Assembly: GCF_027625935.1 (NCBI RefSeq)
Contig: NZ_CP115300.1
Location: forward strand, 6,138,001-6,202,000
Source of the DNA: Streptomyces camelliae
GTDB taxonomy: Bacteria > Actinomycetota > Actinomycetes > Streptomycetales > Streptomycetaceae
Direction of reading: 5' to 3'
Length of the DNA: 64,000 bases
Shown here: positions 27,247 through 36,875 of the stretch, piece after piece
Numbering within the stretch: the stretch's first letter is position 1
How the letters are laid out: each line of letters starts with the position of its first letter
Position numbers and translations under genes: made by a program
Notes under the pieces: model-generated
Databases searched by the model: none
Seen by the model: the letters and a program-made list of their open reading frames with translations, nothing else
Told to the model about the DNA's origin: nothing

Positions 27247-29121
27247 GTGCCCGCGACCCCTAACCATGTGCCCGAGCCGAGCCGTACCGCCCCGGCTCTG
27301 ATCCGCAATTTCTGCATCATCGCGCACATCGACCACGGCAAGTCCACGCTCGCCGACCGGATGCTCCAGCTGACCGGTGTGGTCGAGCAGCGGCAGATGC
27401 GTGCTCAGTACCTCGACCGGATGGACATCGAGCGCGAGCGCGGCATCACGATCAAGTCCCAGGCGGTGCGTCTGCCCTGGGCCCCCACCGAGGGCCCCGA
27501 CCAGGGCACGACCCACATCCTCAACATGATCGACACCCCGGGGCACGTCGACTTCACCTACGAGGTCTCGCGGTCGCTGGCCGCCTGCGAGGGGACCATC
27601 CTCCTCGTCGACGCCGCCCAGGGCATCGAGGCGCAGACCCTCGCCAACCTCTACCTGGCGATGGAGAACGACCTCACGATCATCCCCGTGCTGAACAAGA
27701 TCGACCTGCCGGCCGCCCAGCCGGAGAAGTTCGCCGAGGAGCTGGCGAACCTGGTCGGCTGCGACCCGGAGGACGTCCTCAAGGTCTCCGCGAAGACCGG
27801 TCTCGGCGTGGACGCGCTGCTGAACAAGGTCGTCAAGGAGATCCCGGCGCCGGTCGGGGTCGCCGACGCGCCCGCCCGCGCGATGATCTTCGACTCGGTC
27901 TACGACTCCTACCGCGGTGTCGTGACGTACGTCCGAGTCATCGACGGCCAGCTCAACAAGCGTGAGCGCATCAAGATGATGTCGACCGGCGCGACCCACG
28001 AGTTGCTGGAGATCGGCGTCAACTCGCCCGAGATGCTGCCGGCCGACGGCCTCGGCGTCGGCGAGGTGGGCTACCTCATCACCGGTGTGAAGGACGTCCG
28101 CCAGTCCAAGGTCGGTGACACCGTCACCAGCCAGAGCAAGGGCGCGACCGAGGCCCTCGGCGGGTACAAGGACCCGAAGCCGATGGTCTTCTCGGGCCTG
28201 TATCCGCTCGACGGCTCCGACTACCCCGAGCTGCGCGAGGCGCTGGACAAGCTCCAGCTCAACGACGCCGCGCTGGTCTACGAGCCGGAGACCTCCGCGG
28301 CCCTCGGCTTCGGCTTCCGCGTCGGCTTCCTCGGCCTGCTGCACCTGGACGTGATCCGGGAGCGCCTGGAGCGCGAGTTCGGGCTCGATCTCATCGCCAC
28401 CGCGCCCAACGTGGTCTACCGCGTGATCATGGAGGACGGCTCCGAGCACGTCGTCACCAACCCGAGCGAGTTCCCCGAGGGCAAGATCGGTGAGGTCTTC
28501 GAGCCGGTCGTGCGGGCGACGATCCTCGCGCCGACCGAGTTCATCGGCGCGATCATGGAGCTGTGCCAGACCCGGCGCGGCACGCTCCTCGGGATGGACT
28601 ACCTCTCCGAGGACCGCGTCGAGATCCGCTACACCCTCCCGCTCGCGGAGATCGTCTTCGACTTCTTCGACCAGCTGAAGTCCAAGACGCGCGGCTACGC
28701 CTCCCTGGACTACGAGCCCACGGGCGAGCAGACCAGCTCCCTGGTCAAGGTCGACATCCTGCTGCACGGCGACAAGGTGGACGCCTTCTCGGCGATCACC
28801 CACAAGGACCAGGCGTACGCGTACGGCGTGCGGCTCGTCGCCAAGCTCAAGGAGCTGATCCCGCGGCAGAGCTTCGAGGTGCCGGTGCAGGCCGCCATCG
28901 GCTCCCGGGTCATCGCCCGCGAGACCATCCGCGCCATCCGCAAGGACGTCCTCGCCAAGTGCTACGGCGGTGACATCTCCCGTAAGCGGAAGCTGCTGGA
29001 GAAGCAGAAGGAAGGCAAGAAGCGGATGAAGATGGTGGGTTCCGTGGAGGTTCCGCAGGAAGCCTTCATCGCGGTGCTGTCCAGCGATGACAGCGCGGGG
29101 TCGGCCAAGGGCAAGAAGTAA
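27247..29121 (+). CDS. lepA: Elongation factor 4
   Basis: Ribosome-associated translational GTPase. The 624-residue product has the P loop [14 protein letters not shown], switch [10 protein letters not shown], and NKID for guanine recognition, followed by domains II-III and the C-terminal domain with RREMSPP-like basic end ([20 protein letters not shown]). GTG 27247 follows AGGA at six bases and gives the family N-terminus [20 protein letters not shown]. Divergent from rpsT. Confidence 0.97.
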   Translation: MPATPNHVPEPSRTAPALIRNFCIIAHIDHGKSTLADRMLQLTGVVEQRQMRAQYLDRMDIERERGITIKSQAVRLPWAPTEGPDQGTTHILNMIDTPGHVDFTYEVSRSLAACEGTILLVDAAQGIEAQTLANLYLAMENDLTIIPVLNKIDLPAAQPEKFAEELANLVGCDPEDVLKVSAKTGLGVDALLNKVVKEIPAPVGVADAPARAMIFDSVYDSYRGVVTYVRVIDGQLNKRERIKMMSTGATHELLEIGVNSPEMLPADGLGVGEVGYLITGVKDVRQSKVGDTVTSQSKGATEALGGYKDPKPMVFSGLYPLDGSDYPELREALDKLQLNDAALVYEPETSAALGFGFRVGFLGLLHLDVIRERLEREFGLDLIATAPNVVYRVIMEDGSEHVVTNPSEFPEGKIGEVFEPVVRATILAPTEFIGAIMELCQTRRGTLLGMDYLSEDRVEIRYTLPLAEIVFDFFDQLKSKTRGYASLDYEPTGEQTSSLVKVDILLHGDKVDAFSAITHKDQAYAYGVRLVAKLKELIPRQSFEVPVQAAIGSRVIARETIRAIRKDVLAKCYGGDISRKRKLLEKQKEGKKRMKMVGSVEVPQEAFIAVLSSDDSAGSAKGKK

Positions 29122-29299
29122 CCATCGGTAACAACGGGGTACGTCCATAAACCGGGCATGAAGGGGCTCGTCGTGCGAAAGTGCGGCGGGCCCCTACGCG
29201 TGCGTAGCGTCGCTCTGCGTGGAGAACCCGGGGAAACCGACAGGCCGATGCCCCTTACGCAGCGGCCGGTCGCGGCTTACTCTGATCCCTGCTCGATAG

Positions 29300-29315
29300 T
29301 TACTCGCGAGTTAAA
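29300..29315. promoter_or_regulatory. Candidate operator before the acyl-CoA synthetase
   Basis: ACTCGCGAGT (29302-29311) is a perfect 10-bp palindrome inside TTACTCGCGAGTTAA, an A/T-rich island in the 273-base leader of the synthetase gene. The shape suits a TetR-family lipid regulator; none is in the window. The rest of 29122-29394 shows no gene. Confidence 0.4.
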
Positions 29316-29394
29316 CAACAAGCGCGAGCCTCGCCGTGAGTCAACCCCAGCCGCATGTGAGCCAGCCGCACCGTCGCGGGCCCCGGAGGATGTC

Positions 29395-31269
29395 GTGAGC
29401 GACACACAGACCCTGATCGAGAACCGTCCGCCGTCCGTGGCGGCCCTCTTCCTGGAGCGCGTGGCGGCCACACCGGACGCCGAGGCCTACCGGTACCCGG
29501 TCCCGCCGGCCTCCGGCCAGGGCCCCGACGACTGGAAGTCGCTGAGCTGGGCCCAGGCGGCCGAGCGGGTCTACGCGATCGCGGCCGGACTCATCGAACT
29601 GGGCCTGGAGCCCGAGCAGCGGGTGGCGCTCGCCTCCTCCACCCGTGCCGAGTGGATCCTCGCCGACCTCGGCATCATGTGCGCCGGCGGTGCGACGACC
29701 ACCATCTACCCGCAGACCAACGCCGACGAGTCGGCCTTCATCCTCTCCGACTCCGAGAGCCGGGTGCTGATCGCCGAGGACGCCGCGCAGGCCGCCAAGG
29801 CCGTCGAGAAGCGCGCCGAACTGCCCGAGCTGACCAAGGTCGTCGTCATCGACCCGGCCGGCGTCGAGACGGACGACTGGGTCACCACCCTCGCCGAGCT
29901 GGAAAAGCGCGGCGCCGCCTACCTGGAGACGCACCCCGAGCTGATCAAGGAGCGGGTCGGCGCGATCACCAAGGACCAGCTCGCCACCCTCATCTACACC
30001 TCCGGCACCACCGGCCGCCCCAAGGGAGTCCGGCTCCCGCACGACAACTGGGCGTACATGGCGAAGGCGATCGCCGCGACCGGCCTGGTCACCATCGACG
30101 ACGTGCAGTACCTGTGGCTGCCGCTGGCGCACGTCTTCGGCAAGGTGCTCACCTCCGGCCAGATCGAGGTCGGACACGTCACCGCCGTGGACGGCCGCGT
30201 CGACAAGATCATCGAGAACCTTCCGGTGGTCCAGCCGACGTACATGGCCGCCGTGCCGCGCATCTTCGAGAAGGTCTACAACGGCGTCGCCGCCAAGGCC
30301 CGCGAGGGCGGCCCGGCCAAGTACAAGATCTTCCAGTGGGCCGCCGAGGTCTCCCGCGAGTACGCCAAGGTCAGCCAGGACAACTTCCGCCGCACCGGCA
30401 ACCACGCCGTGCCGTTCGGCCTCGCCGCCAAGCACAAGGTCGCCGACACCCTCGTCTACGCCAAGCTCCGCGAGGCCTTCGGCGGCCGGCTGCGCGCCTG
30501 CGTCTCCGGCGCCTCCGCGCTCGCGCCCGAGATCGGCTACTTCTTCGCCGGCGCCGGCATCCACATCCTGGAGGGCTACGGCCTCACCGAGTCCTCCGCG
30601 GCCTCCTTCGTCAACCCCGGCGAGGCCTACCGCACCGGCACGGTCGGCAAGCCGCTGCCCGGCACGGAGGTGCGCATCGCCGACGACGGCGAGATCCTGC
30701 TGCGCGGCCCCGGCATCATGCAGGGCTACCACAAGCTGCCCGAGAAGACCGCCGAGGTGCTGGAGTCCGACGGCTGGTTCCACACCGGCGACATCGGCGA
30801 GCTGTCGCCCGACGGCTATCTGCGCATCACCGACCGCAAGAAGGACCTCATCAAGACCTCCGGCGGCAAGTACGTCGCCCCGGCCGAGGTCGAGGGCCAG
30901 TTCAAGGCGGTCTGCCCGTACGTCTCCAACATCCTGGTGCACGGCGCCGACCGGAACTACTGCACCGCCCTCATCGCCCTCGACGAGATCGCGATCGTCG
31001 AGTGGGCCAAGGAGAACGGGCTGGAGGGCAGGCCGTACGCCGAGATCGTCGCCGCGCCGCAGACCGTCGAGATGGTCGACGGGTATGTGCGGGAGCTCAA
31101 CGCCGGGCTCCAGAAGTGGCAGACGATCAAGAAGTTCCGGCTGCTGCCGAGGGATCTCGACGTGGAGCACGGCGAGATCACGCCGAGCCTGAAGCTGAAG
31201 CGGCCCGTGGTGGAGCGGGAGTACAAGCACCTCATCGACGAGATGTACGCCGGGACGAGGGAGAAGTAG
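29395..31269 (+). CDS. Long-chain acyl-CoA synthetase (AMP-forming)
   Basis: Activates fatty acids to acyl-CoA through an acyl-adenylate. The 624-residue product carries the AMP-binding P loop LIYTSGTTGRPKGVRLPHD, the linker region EGYGLTESSAASF, the GWFHTGDIGELSPDGYLRIT motif and DRKKDLIKTSGGKYVAPAEV. GGAGGA (29385-29390) lies four bases before GTG 29395; no in-frame upstream start is as well placed. FadD15-type length. Chain-length preference cannot be read. The upstream palindrome suggests lipid-responsive repression. Confidence 0.92.
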   Translation: MSDTQTLIENRPPSVAALFLERVAATPDAEAYRYPVPPASGQGPDDWKSLSWAQAAERVYAIAAGLIELGLEPEQRVALASSTRAEWILADLGIMCAGGATTTIYPQTNADESAFILSDSESRVLIAEDAAQAAKAVEKRAELPELTKVVVIDPAGVETDDWVTTLAELEKRGAAYLETHPELIKERVGAITKDQLATLIYTSGTTGRPKGVRLPHDNWAYMAKAIAATGLVTIDDVQYLWLPLAHVFGKVLTSGQIEVGHVTAVDGRVDKIIENLPVVQPTYMAAVPRIFEKVYNGVAAKAREGGPAKYKIFQWAAEVSREYAKVSQDNFRRTGNHAVPFGLAAKHKVADTLVYAKLREAFGGRLRACVSGASALAPEIGYFFAGAGIHILEGYGLTESSAASFVNPGEAYRTGTVGKPLPGTEVRIADDGEILLRGPGIMQGYHKLPEKTAEVLESDGWFHTGDIGELSPDGYLRITDRKKDLIKTSGGKYVAPAEVEGQFKAVCPYVSNILVHGADRNYCTALIALDEIAIVEWAKENGLEGRPYAEIVAAPQTVEMVDGYVRELNAGLQKWQTIKKFRLLPRDLDVEHGEITPSLKLKRPVVEREYKHLIDEMYAGTREK

Positions 31270-31349
31270 CGCGACTGTCACCGCCGTTCAAAAGTCGCTA
31301 TCTTCTGGCCACTTCGATAACTCAGCGCTGCTGATCGCCCCCTGTCTGT

Positions 31350-31355
31350 CACCCT
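31350..31355 (+). promoter_or_regulatory. -10-like box of the SpoIIE-type gene
   Basis: CACCCT followed by six bases and ATG 31362. A weaker version of the leaderless arrangement seen elsewhere in the window. Confidence 0.3.
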
Positions 31356-31361
31356 GGCCGC

Positions 31362-33188
31362 ATGGACATGGCGGCCATACCCACGCAACGGGAGAGTGAG
31401 CCCCGGGACCGGGAGGTACGGGGGCGGGCCGTGCTGCCCGGGAGTCCGCTGGCGCCCGGGGCGGCCCGGGCACTGGTGCGGGCCGCGCTCATCGACCTGC
31501 CGGACGTCACGGCGCGGCTCGTCGACGATGCCATGGCCGTCGTCAGCGAGCTGGTCACCAACGCCGTCGTGCACGCCGGTACGGACGTGGAGGTCGACTG
31601 GCGGACGGAGGAGACCGGCGCGTTCGTCGTGGAGGTGCACGACCGGCATCCCTCGCGCGCCCCGCGCGACCCCGCGGCCGGCGAGGGGCCGTACGACACC
31701 CCTGAGTACGGGCGCGGGCTGCGGCTGGTCGCCACGCTCGCCGACTCCTGGGGCGTCACCTACCGCGCCGGTGCCAAGACCGTGTGGGCGCGGCTGCCCC
31801 CGGGCGGAGCCGAGGAGCCGGACGGACCGGCCCCCGGGTCCGCCCTGGCAGCCGCCGAGGACCTCGCCCCGCAGCCGCAGCGGGCCGCAGGCGACGCGGA
31901 CTGGCTCGGCCGGGGCGCGCTGTCCTTCCTCGCCGAGGCCTCCGACCTGCTCGCCGGACAGCTGGACGAGACCCTGGTCACCGCCCTCACCGGCCAGCTC
32001 CTCGTGCCCCGGCTCGCCGACTGGTGCGCGGTGTGGCTGGAGGACGAGGCGAGCGTGCGCGGCGGCGCCGGCGGCGGGCCCGCCCGGGTCTGGCACACCT
32101 GCGAGGGCCGTGTCGAGGAACTGCACCTCGCCCTGGAGAAGGAGCCGCCCGCCTGGAGCGAGGGGCTGCGCTCCGGCCCCGAGCCGTACCCCTGGCCCGG
32201 CGACGCGCTCGGCCCGCGCGGCGCCGACGGTGCGGCGCTCGCCTACCGGCTGATCGCGGGCGGCCGGCCGCTCGGCACCCTGGTCATCGGCCGGTACGGG
32301 CCCGCCGGGTTCCCCGACGAGGTCACCGGGCTCGTGGAGGACCTCGGCCGCCGGGTGGCGCTCGCCATCGGCGCGGCCCGCCAGTACGCCCGCCAGGCCA
32401 CCATCAGTGCCGTACTGCAGCGCGGGCTGCTGCCCGGCGCGGTCGCCGAGATCCCCGGGATGAGCAGCGCCCTCGTGTACGAGCCGTGCGACAAGGGCGG
32501 CCCCAGCGGCGACTTCTACGACCTGTTCCCGGCGGGCGACGGCCGCTGGTGCTTCGCCGTCGGCGACGTCCAGGGCAAGGGCCCCGAGGCGGCCGTCGTG
32601 ATCGGCCTCGCCCGCCCCTGGCTCCGCCTTCTCGCCCGCGAGGGCTACCGCGTCGCCGACGTCCTCGACCGCCTCAACCAGCTCCTCCTGGACGACGCCA
32701 CGGAGGCCGCCGACGCCGCCGCCCGCGCCCTCGTCGCCGTCGGCGGCCGTCCCGTGGCCGCGGGAGAGGGCCCGCAGACCCGCTTCCTGTCCCTTCTCTA
32801 CGGCGAGCTGACGCCGTACGACGGCGGGGTCCGTTGCACGCTCGCCTCCGCCGGCCATCCGCTGCCGCTCGTCCTCGGCCCCGACGGCGCGGTGCGTACG
32901 GTGGCCCGGCCGCAGACCCTGCTCGGCGTGATCGAGGACGAGACCTACACCAGCGAGACCTTCGAGCTGCGGCCCGGCGACAGCCTGCTGTGCGTCACCG
33001 ACGGGGTGACCGAGCGGCGCTCCGGCTCCCGCCAGTTCGACGACGGCGACGGGCTCGCCCACGCCCTGTCCGGCTGCGCGGGCCTGAGCGCCGAGCTGAT
33101 CGCGGAACGGATCCGCCGCCTGGTGCACGACTTCGGCGGCGGCCAGCCCGAGGACGACCTGGCGCTGCTGGTGCTCCAGGCCGACTGA
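31362..33188 (+). CDS. SpoIIE-type serine phosphatase with ATPase and GAF domains
   Basis: A 608-residue signalling protein. Residues about 20-145 form a histidine-kinase-like ATPase domain (ELVTNAVVHAGTDV as N box, YGRGLRLVATLADSWG as G box), as in anti-sigma-factor kinases. Residues about 180-340 are GAF-like. Residues about 360-605 are the PP2C-type SpoIIE phosphatase, with PSGDFYDLFP, VGDVQGKGPEAAVVIGL and SLLCVTDGVTE retaining metal-binding aspartates. Kinase and phosphatase of an anti-anti-sigma switch thus appear in one chain. The partner antagonist is not encoded nearby. ATG 31368 is an alternative start. Confidence 0.88.
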   Translation: MDMAAIPTQRESEPRDREVRGRAVLPGSPLAPGAARALVRAALIDLPDVTARLVDDAMAVVSELVTNAVVHAGTDVEVDWRTEETGAFVVEVHDRHPSRAPRDPAAGEGPYDTPEYGRGLRLVATLADSWGVTYRAGAKTVWARLPPGGAEEPDGPAPGSALAAAEDLAPQPQRAAGDADWLGRGALSFLAEASDLLAGQLDETLVTALTGQLLVPRLADWCAVWLEDEASVRGGAGGGPARVWHTCEGRVEELHLALEKEPPAWSEGLRSGPEPYPWPGDALGPRGADGAALAYRLIAGGRPLGTLVIGRYGPAGFPDEVTGLVEDLGRRVALAIGAARQYARQATISAVLQRGLLPGAVAEIPGMSSALVYEPCDKGGPSGDFYDLFPAGDGRWCFAVGDVQGKGPEAAVVIGLARPWLRLLAREGYRVADVLDRLNQLLLDDATEAADAAARALVAVGGRPVAAGEGPQTRFLSLLYGELTPYDGGVRCTLASAGHPLPLVLGPDGAVRTVARPQTLLGVIEDETYTSETFELRPGDSLLCVTDGVTERRSGSRQFDDGDGLAHALSGCAGLSAELIAERIRRLVHDFGGGQPEDDLALLVLQAD

Positions 33189-33245
33189 GCCCCGAGGCGC
33201 GACGGGCCGGCCGGGCAAGGGCGCCGGTGCTGGACAATGGAGGAC

Positions 33246-34478
33246 ATGCCTTCCGCACTCCCCGACGGCGAACCCGTCCCCACCGACGGCGCGCTCCCCG
33301 CGTCCGCGCTCGCCGGGGCCCCGGGCCGCCCGCTCGGCTTCTATCTGCACGTGCCGTACTGCGCGACCCGCTGCGGCTACTGCGACTTCAACACCTACAC
33401 CGCGACCGAGCTGCGCGGCACGGGCGGGGTGCTGGCGTCCCGCGACAACTACGCGGACACCCTGACCGACGAGATCCGCCTCGCCCGGAAGGTGCTCGGC
33501 GACGACCCGCGCGAGGTCCGTACGGTCTTCGTCGGGGGCGGTACGCCGACGCTGCTGGCCGCCGACGACCTGGTACGGATGCTGGGCGCGATCCGCGACG
33601 AGTTCGGCCTGGCGCCGGACGCGGAGGTGACGACGGAGGCCAACCCGGAATCGGTCGACCCCGCCTACCTGGCGACCCTCCGCGAGGGCGGCTTCAACCG
33701 GATCTCCTTCGGCATGCAGAGCGCCAGGCAGCACGTGCTGCGCGTGCTCGACCGTACGCACACTCCGGGCCGCCCCGAGCGTTGCGTGGCGGAGGCGAAG
33801 GCCGCGGGCTTCGAGCACGTCAACCTCGACCTGATCTACGGCACGCCGGGGGAGAGCGACGACGACTGGCGGGCCTCGCTGGAAGCGGCGATCGGCGCCG
33901 GGCCGGATCACATCAGCGCGTACGCGCTGATCGTCGAGGAGGGCACGCAGCTGGCTCGTCGTATCCGCCGGGGCGAGGTCCCGATGACCGACGACGACGT
34001 GCACGCCGACCGCTACCTGATCGCGGAGTCGGTGCTGTCGGAGGCGGGCTTCGACTGGTACGAGGTCTCCAACTGGGCCACCTCGGAGGCGGGCCGCTGC
34101 CTGCACAACGAGCTGTACTGGCGCGGCGCCGACTGGTGGGGCGCGGGCCCCGGCGCGCACTCCCACGTGGGCGGGGTGCGCTGGTGGAACGTGAAGCATC
34201 CGGGGGCGTACGCGGCGGCCCTCGCCTCCGGCCGCTCGCCGGGGGCGGGCCGCGAGCTCCTGTCCGAGGAGGACCGGCGGGTGGAGCGGATCCTGCTGGA
34301 GCTGAGGCTGCGGGAGGGGGTGCCGCTGCCCTTGCTGAAGGAGGAGGGGCTTGCGGCGTCCCGGCGTGCGCTGGGGGAGGGGCTGCTCCAGGAAGGCCCG
34401 TACGAGGAGGGGCGGGCCGTGCTGACGCTGCGGGGGCGGTTGCTGGCGGATGCGGTGGTGCGGGATCTGGTGGATTGA
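33246..34478 (+). CDS. hemW: HemW family radical SAM haem chaperone
   Basis: Binds haem and a 4Fe-4S cluster; often mis-annotated as oxygen-independent coproporphyrinogen oxidase. The 410-residue product has the cluster motif VPYCATRCGYCDFNTY (Cx3Cx2C), the SAM-binding VFVGGGTPTLL, and C-terminal HemW region with CLHNELYWRGADWWGAGPGA. The start at 33246 has a GACAAT box seven bases upstream; ATG 33237 is an alternative. GGAGG is too close to 33246 to act as a normal ribosome site. Genomic order hemW before hrcA-dnaJ is common in Gram-positives. Confidence 0.9.
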   Translation: MPSALPDGEPVPTDGALPASALAGAPGRPLGFYLHVPYCATRCGYCDFNTYTATELRGTGGVLASRDNYADTLTDEIRLARKVLGDDPREVRTVFVGGGTPTLLAADDLVRMLGAIRDEFGLAPDAEVTTEANPESVDPAYLATLREGGFNRISFGMQSARQHVLRVLDRTHTPGRPERCVAEAKAAGFEHVNLDLIYGTPGESDDDWRASLEAAIGAGPDHISAYALIVEEGTQLARRIRRGEVPMTDDDVHADRYLIAESVLSEAGFDWYEVSNWATSEAGRCLHNELYWRGADWWGAGPGAHSHVGGVRWWNVKHPGAYAAALASGRSPGAGRELLSEEDRRVERILLELRLREGVPLPLLKEEGLAASRRALGEGLLQEGPYEEGRAVLTLRGRLLADAVVRDLVD

Positions 34479-34577
34479 TCACTCGGGCGAGTGAATGGCC
34501 CCGGAACGCCGGTTCGGTCCCTAACCTGGTTCGTAGGCTGCCGCTAAAAGTACGCGGCGGATGTGGAGGCCACGGAG

Positions 34578-35156
34578 ATGACCGCTGTGGACGAGCGTGG
34601 GATTGCCAAGTTCTTCGAGGAGTTCGAGCCTCCCGAGGGCATCAAGGCCGAACTCCTCCGGGGGGAAATCGTGATGATGGCCACTCCTGATCTGGTGCAC
34701 AACCGGATCGTGGCGGACGTGGTGGACCAGATCCCGCGTAAGCGCTGGGAACGGCTTCAGGTGACGGACGTGGACATCATCGATGAGACCAGCGAGCCCA
34801 TTCCGGACTTGGTGGTGGTGGAACGCGGTGTTGCCCCGGACTCAGGCCGCCTGCTGCCGTCGCAGCTGGTCACGATGGTGGTCGAGGTGGTCTCCAAGAC
34901 CAGCGTGCAGCGGGACTACGAAATCAAGCGGTCGATCTACGCCGCTGGCGAGGTGCCTGCCTACCTCATCGTGGACCCGATCATGGCGCAGTGCGTCCTG
35001 CTGACAAGGCCCGTCGGGAAGGGGGAGAACGCCGACTACCAGAGGCAGCAGATCACCAAGTTCGGCGCGCCGCTGCCGCTGGAGGATCTGGAGCTTGAAT
35101 TGGACACCAGCGAGTTCGGCACGTATCTCAACGTCAGGCCCCACCGCTACCCGTAA
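34578..35156 (+). CDS. Uma2 family (DUF820) putative restriction-endonuclease-fold protein
   Basis: A 192-residue member of a family that multiplies in Streptomyces and cyanobacteria; biological role unclear. The PD-(D/E)xK-like core is visible: ELLRGEIVMMATPDLVHNRI, PIPDLVVVERG and VVEVVSKTSVQRDYEIKRSI, with Glu and Lys in the expected order. GGAGG lies eight bases before ATG 34578. The codon use is less GC-extreme than its neighbours, consistent with horizontal spread. Its last 23 bases overlap the convergent DUF3097 gene. Confidence 0.85.
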   Translation: MTAVDERGIAKFFEEFEPPEGIKAELLRGEIVMMATPDLVHNRIVADVVDQIPRKRWERLQVTDVDIIDETSEPIPDLVVVERGVAPDSGRLLPSQLVTMVVEVVSKTSVQRDYEIKRSIYAAGEVPAYLIVDPIMAQCVLLTRPVGKGENADYQRQQITKFGAPLPLEDLELELDTSEFGTYLNVRPHRYP

Positions 35157-35961
35157 CAAAGTCGATCAGCTCCTCCACCCTCCCCAGCAACTCCGGCTCC
35201 AGGTCCTTGTAAGACCCCACCCGCTTCAGAATCGCCTGCCACACCGCGCCCGTGTTCTCCGACGGCCAGCCCAGCGCACGGCACACTCCCGTCTTCCAGT
35301 CCTGGCCGTGCGGGACGCGGGGCCACCCGGCGATCTCCAGGGACGACGGCTTCACCGCCTCCCAGATGTCGATGTACGGGTGGCCGACCACCAGCGCGTG
35401 TTCACTCGTCACCGCCTCCGCGATCCGCCACTCCTTCGTGCCCGGCACCAAGTGGTCCACCAGGACACCCAGGCGCGCGTCCGGGCCTGGGCGGAACTCC
35501 GCGACGATCGACGGCAGGTCGTCCACGCCCTCCAGGTACTCCACGACCACGCCCTCGATGCGCAGGTCGTCGCCCCAGACCTTCTCGACCAGTTCGGCGT
35601 CGTGCCGGCCCTCGACGTAGATACGGCCGGCACGGGCCACGCGCGCGCGGGCGCCGGGGACGGCGACCGAACCGGAGGCCGTACGGGCGGGTCGCACCGG
35701 AGCCGGTGCGGACGGGCGGACCAACGTCACCACCCTGCCCTCCAGCAGGAAGCCGCGTGGCTCCAGCGGGAAGACGCGGTGCTTGCCGAAGCGGTCCTCC
35801 AGGGTCACCGTGCCCGCCTCGCAGCGGATCACCGCCCCGCAGAACCCGGTGCCGGGCTCCTCCACCACCAGGCCCGGCTCCGCCGGTACCTCCGGCACGG
35901 GCTGCTGCTTCTTCCACGGCGGGGTCAGATCGGCGGAGTACTGGCGCATTCGGATGACCAT
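35134..35961 (-). CDS. DUF3097 family protein, TOPRIM-like
   Basis: A 275-residue actinobacterial protein. The N-terminal half is beta-rich (FCGAVIRCEAGTVTLEDRFG). The second half contains IYVEGRHDAELVEKVWGDD, which resembles the TOPRIM glutamate motif (VEGxxDA), and GVLVDHLVPGTKEWR. A nucleic-acid role is therefore plausible, but this is my inference from motif similarity. ATG 35961 (MVIRMRQYSADL) is preceded only by a distant GGGAGGG, so the start is moderately sure. The 3' end overlaps the Uma2 gene. Confidence 0.8.
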   Translation of the reverse strand: MVIRMRQYSADLTPPWKKQQPVPEVPAEPGLVVEEPGTGFCGAVIRCEAGTVTLEDRFGKHRVFPLEPRGFLLEGRVVTLVRPSAPAPVRPARTASGSVAVPGARARVARAGRIYVEGRHDAELVEKVWGDDLRIEGVVVEYLEGVDDLPSIVAEFRPGPDARLGVLVDHLVPGTKEWRIAEAVTSEHALVVGHPYIDIWEAVKPSSLEIAGWPRVPHGQDWKTGVCRALGWPSENTGAVWQAILKRVGSYKDLEPELLGRVEELIDFVTGSGGA

Positions 35962-35983
35962 AGGAGAAGCGGCCCTCCCTCGC

Positions 35984-36706
35984 TCACGACACGCCGAAAC
36001 GGGCCGCCAGCCGATCGCGTTGCCGGCGTACGAACGCCGCGTCCACCACCGCTCCGTGACCCGGTACGTACAGAGCGTCCTCACCGCCCAGTGCCAGCAG
36101 CCGGTCCAGGGCGTCCGGCCAGCGGGACGGGACCGCGTCCGGGCCCGCCTGGGGCTCGCCGGACTCCTCGACCAGGTCGCCGCAGAAGACCACCTCCCGG
36201 TCGCCGGGGATCAGGACCGCCAGGTCGTGGGCCGTGTGACCCGGGCCCACGTTGGCCAGCAGGGCCTGGCGGCCGGCGCCCAGGTCCAGCGTCCACTCGC
36301 CCGAGACCTGATGGCCGGGCGGGACCAGCGCGTCCGCCGCCTCGTCGGCCTCCCGCACGTCCAGGCCGTTTCTGATCGCGTCCAGGCGCAGCTCCTCGCG
36401 TTCGTGGGTGAACACCGCGTCGACGCCCACCGCCGCGTAGATCTCCGTCCCGGCGAAGGCCGGCGCCCCGAAGACGTGATCGAAATGGGGGTGCGTGAGC
36501 GCGAGATGAGTCACACGGCCGCCCGCCAGTTCCTCCGCCCGCCCCCGTAGCCGGGCGCCTTCGGCCAGACTCGACCCGGCGTCGACCATGAGCGCCGTAC
36601 TCTCTCCGAGGACCAGCCCCACGGTGCAGTCCCAGCCGGGCAGCCGGCACCGCCCGACCCCGGCGGCCAGCCGCTCCCAGCCCAGCTCTTCCCAAGTCAC
36701 GGTCAT
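35984..36706 (-). CDS. MBL-fold metallo-hydrolase
   Basis: A 240-residue metallo-beta-lactamase-fold hydrolase. THLALTHPHFDHVFGAPAF carries the H-x-H-x-DH-type signature, NVGPGHTAHDL and VVFCGDLVEESG supply further metal ligands, and LYVPGHGAVVD the last histidine. The substrate is unknown. TAGCGT lies six bases before the ATG on the minus strand (plus 36713-36718), so the mRNA may be leaderless; there is no ribosome site. It is divergent from hrcA. Confidence 0.88.
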   Translation of the reverse strand: MTVTWEELGWERLAAGVGRCRLPGWDCTVGLVLGESTALMVDAGSSLAEGARLRGRAEELAGGRVTHLALTHPHFDHVFGAPAFAGTEIYAAVGVDAVFTHEREELRLDAIRNGLDVREADEAADALVPPGHQVSGEWTLDLGAGRQALLANVGPGHTAHDLAVLIPGDREVVFCGDLVEESGEPQAGPDAVPSRWPDALDRLLALGGEDALYVPGHGAVVDAAFVRRQRDRLAARFGVS

Positions 36707-36712
36707 ACCGCG

Positions 36713-36718
36713 ACGCTA
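36713..36718 (-). promoter_or_regulatory. -10 box of the MBL hydrolase, leaderless spacing
   Basis: On the minus strand TAGCGT is followed by six bases and the ATG at 36706. Confidence 0.45.
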
Positions 36719-36748
36719 GCCTCACAAGCCGGGACGACGACGGCGACC

Positions 36749-36779
36749 TTGCCCAGGGTGTACCCGACAGCCGTACACT
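36749..36779 (+). promoter_or_regulatory. hrcA-dnaJ promoter
   Basis: TTGCCC (36749-36754) and TACACT (36774-36779) are 19 bases apart, with the CIRCE element starting 14 bases after the -10 box, the position expected for HrcA repression. Confidence 0.6.
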
Positions 36780-36792
36780 GGGGCCGGGAATG

Positions 36793-36819
36793 CTGGCACT
36801 CGCATGGGAAGAGTGCCAG
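36793..36819 (+). promoter_or_regulatory. CIRCE operator
   Basis: CTGGCACTC, nine bases, GAGTGCCAG: the 9-9-9 inverted repeat bound by HrcA. Both arms match the CIRCE core GCACTC/GAGTGC exactly and pair with each other over all nine bases. It predicts autoregulation of hrcA-dnaJ. Confidence 0.92.
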
Positions 36820-36875
36820 GCGGCCGACCCGACGGACGAGCGGGCGAGGGGACGACGTGCTGGAGGTGCGCGCGC

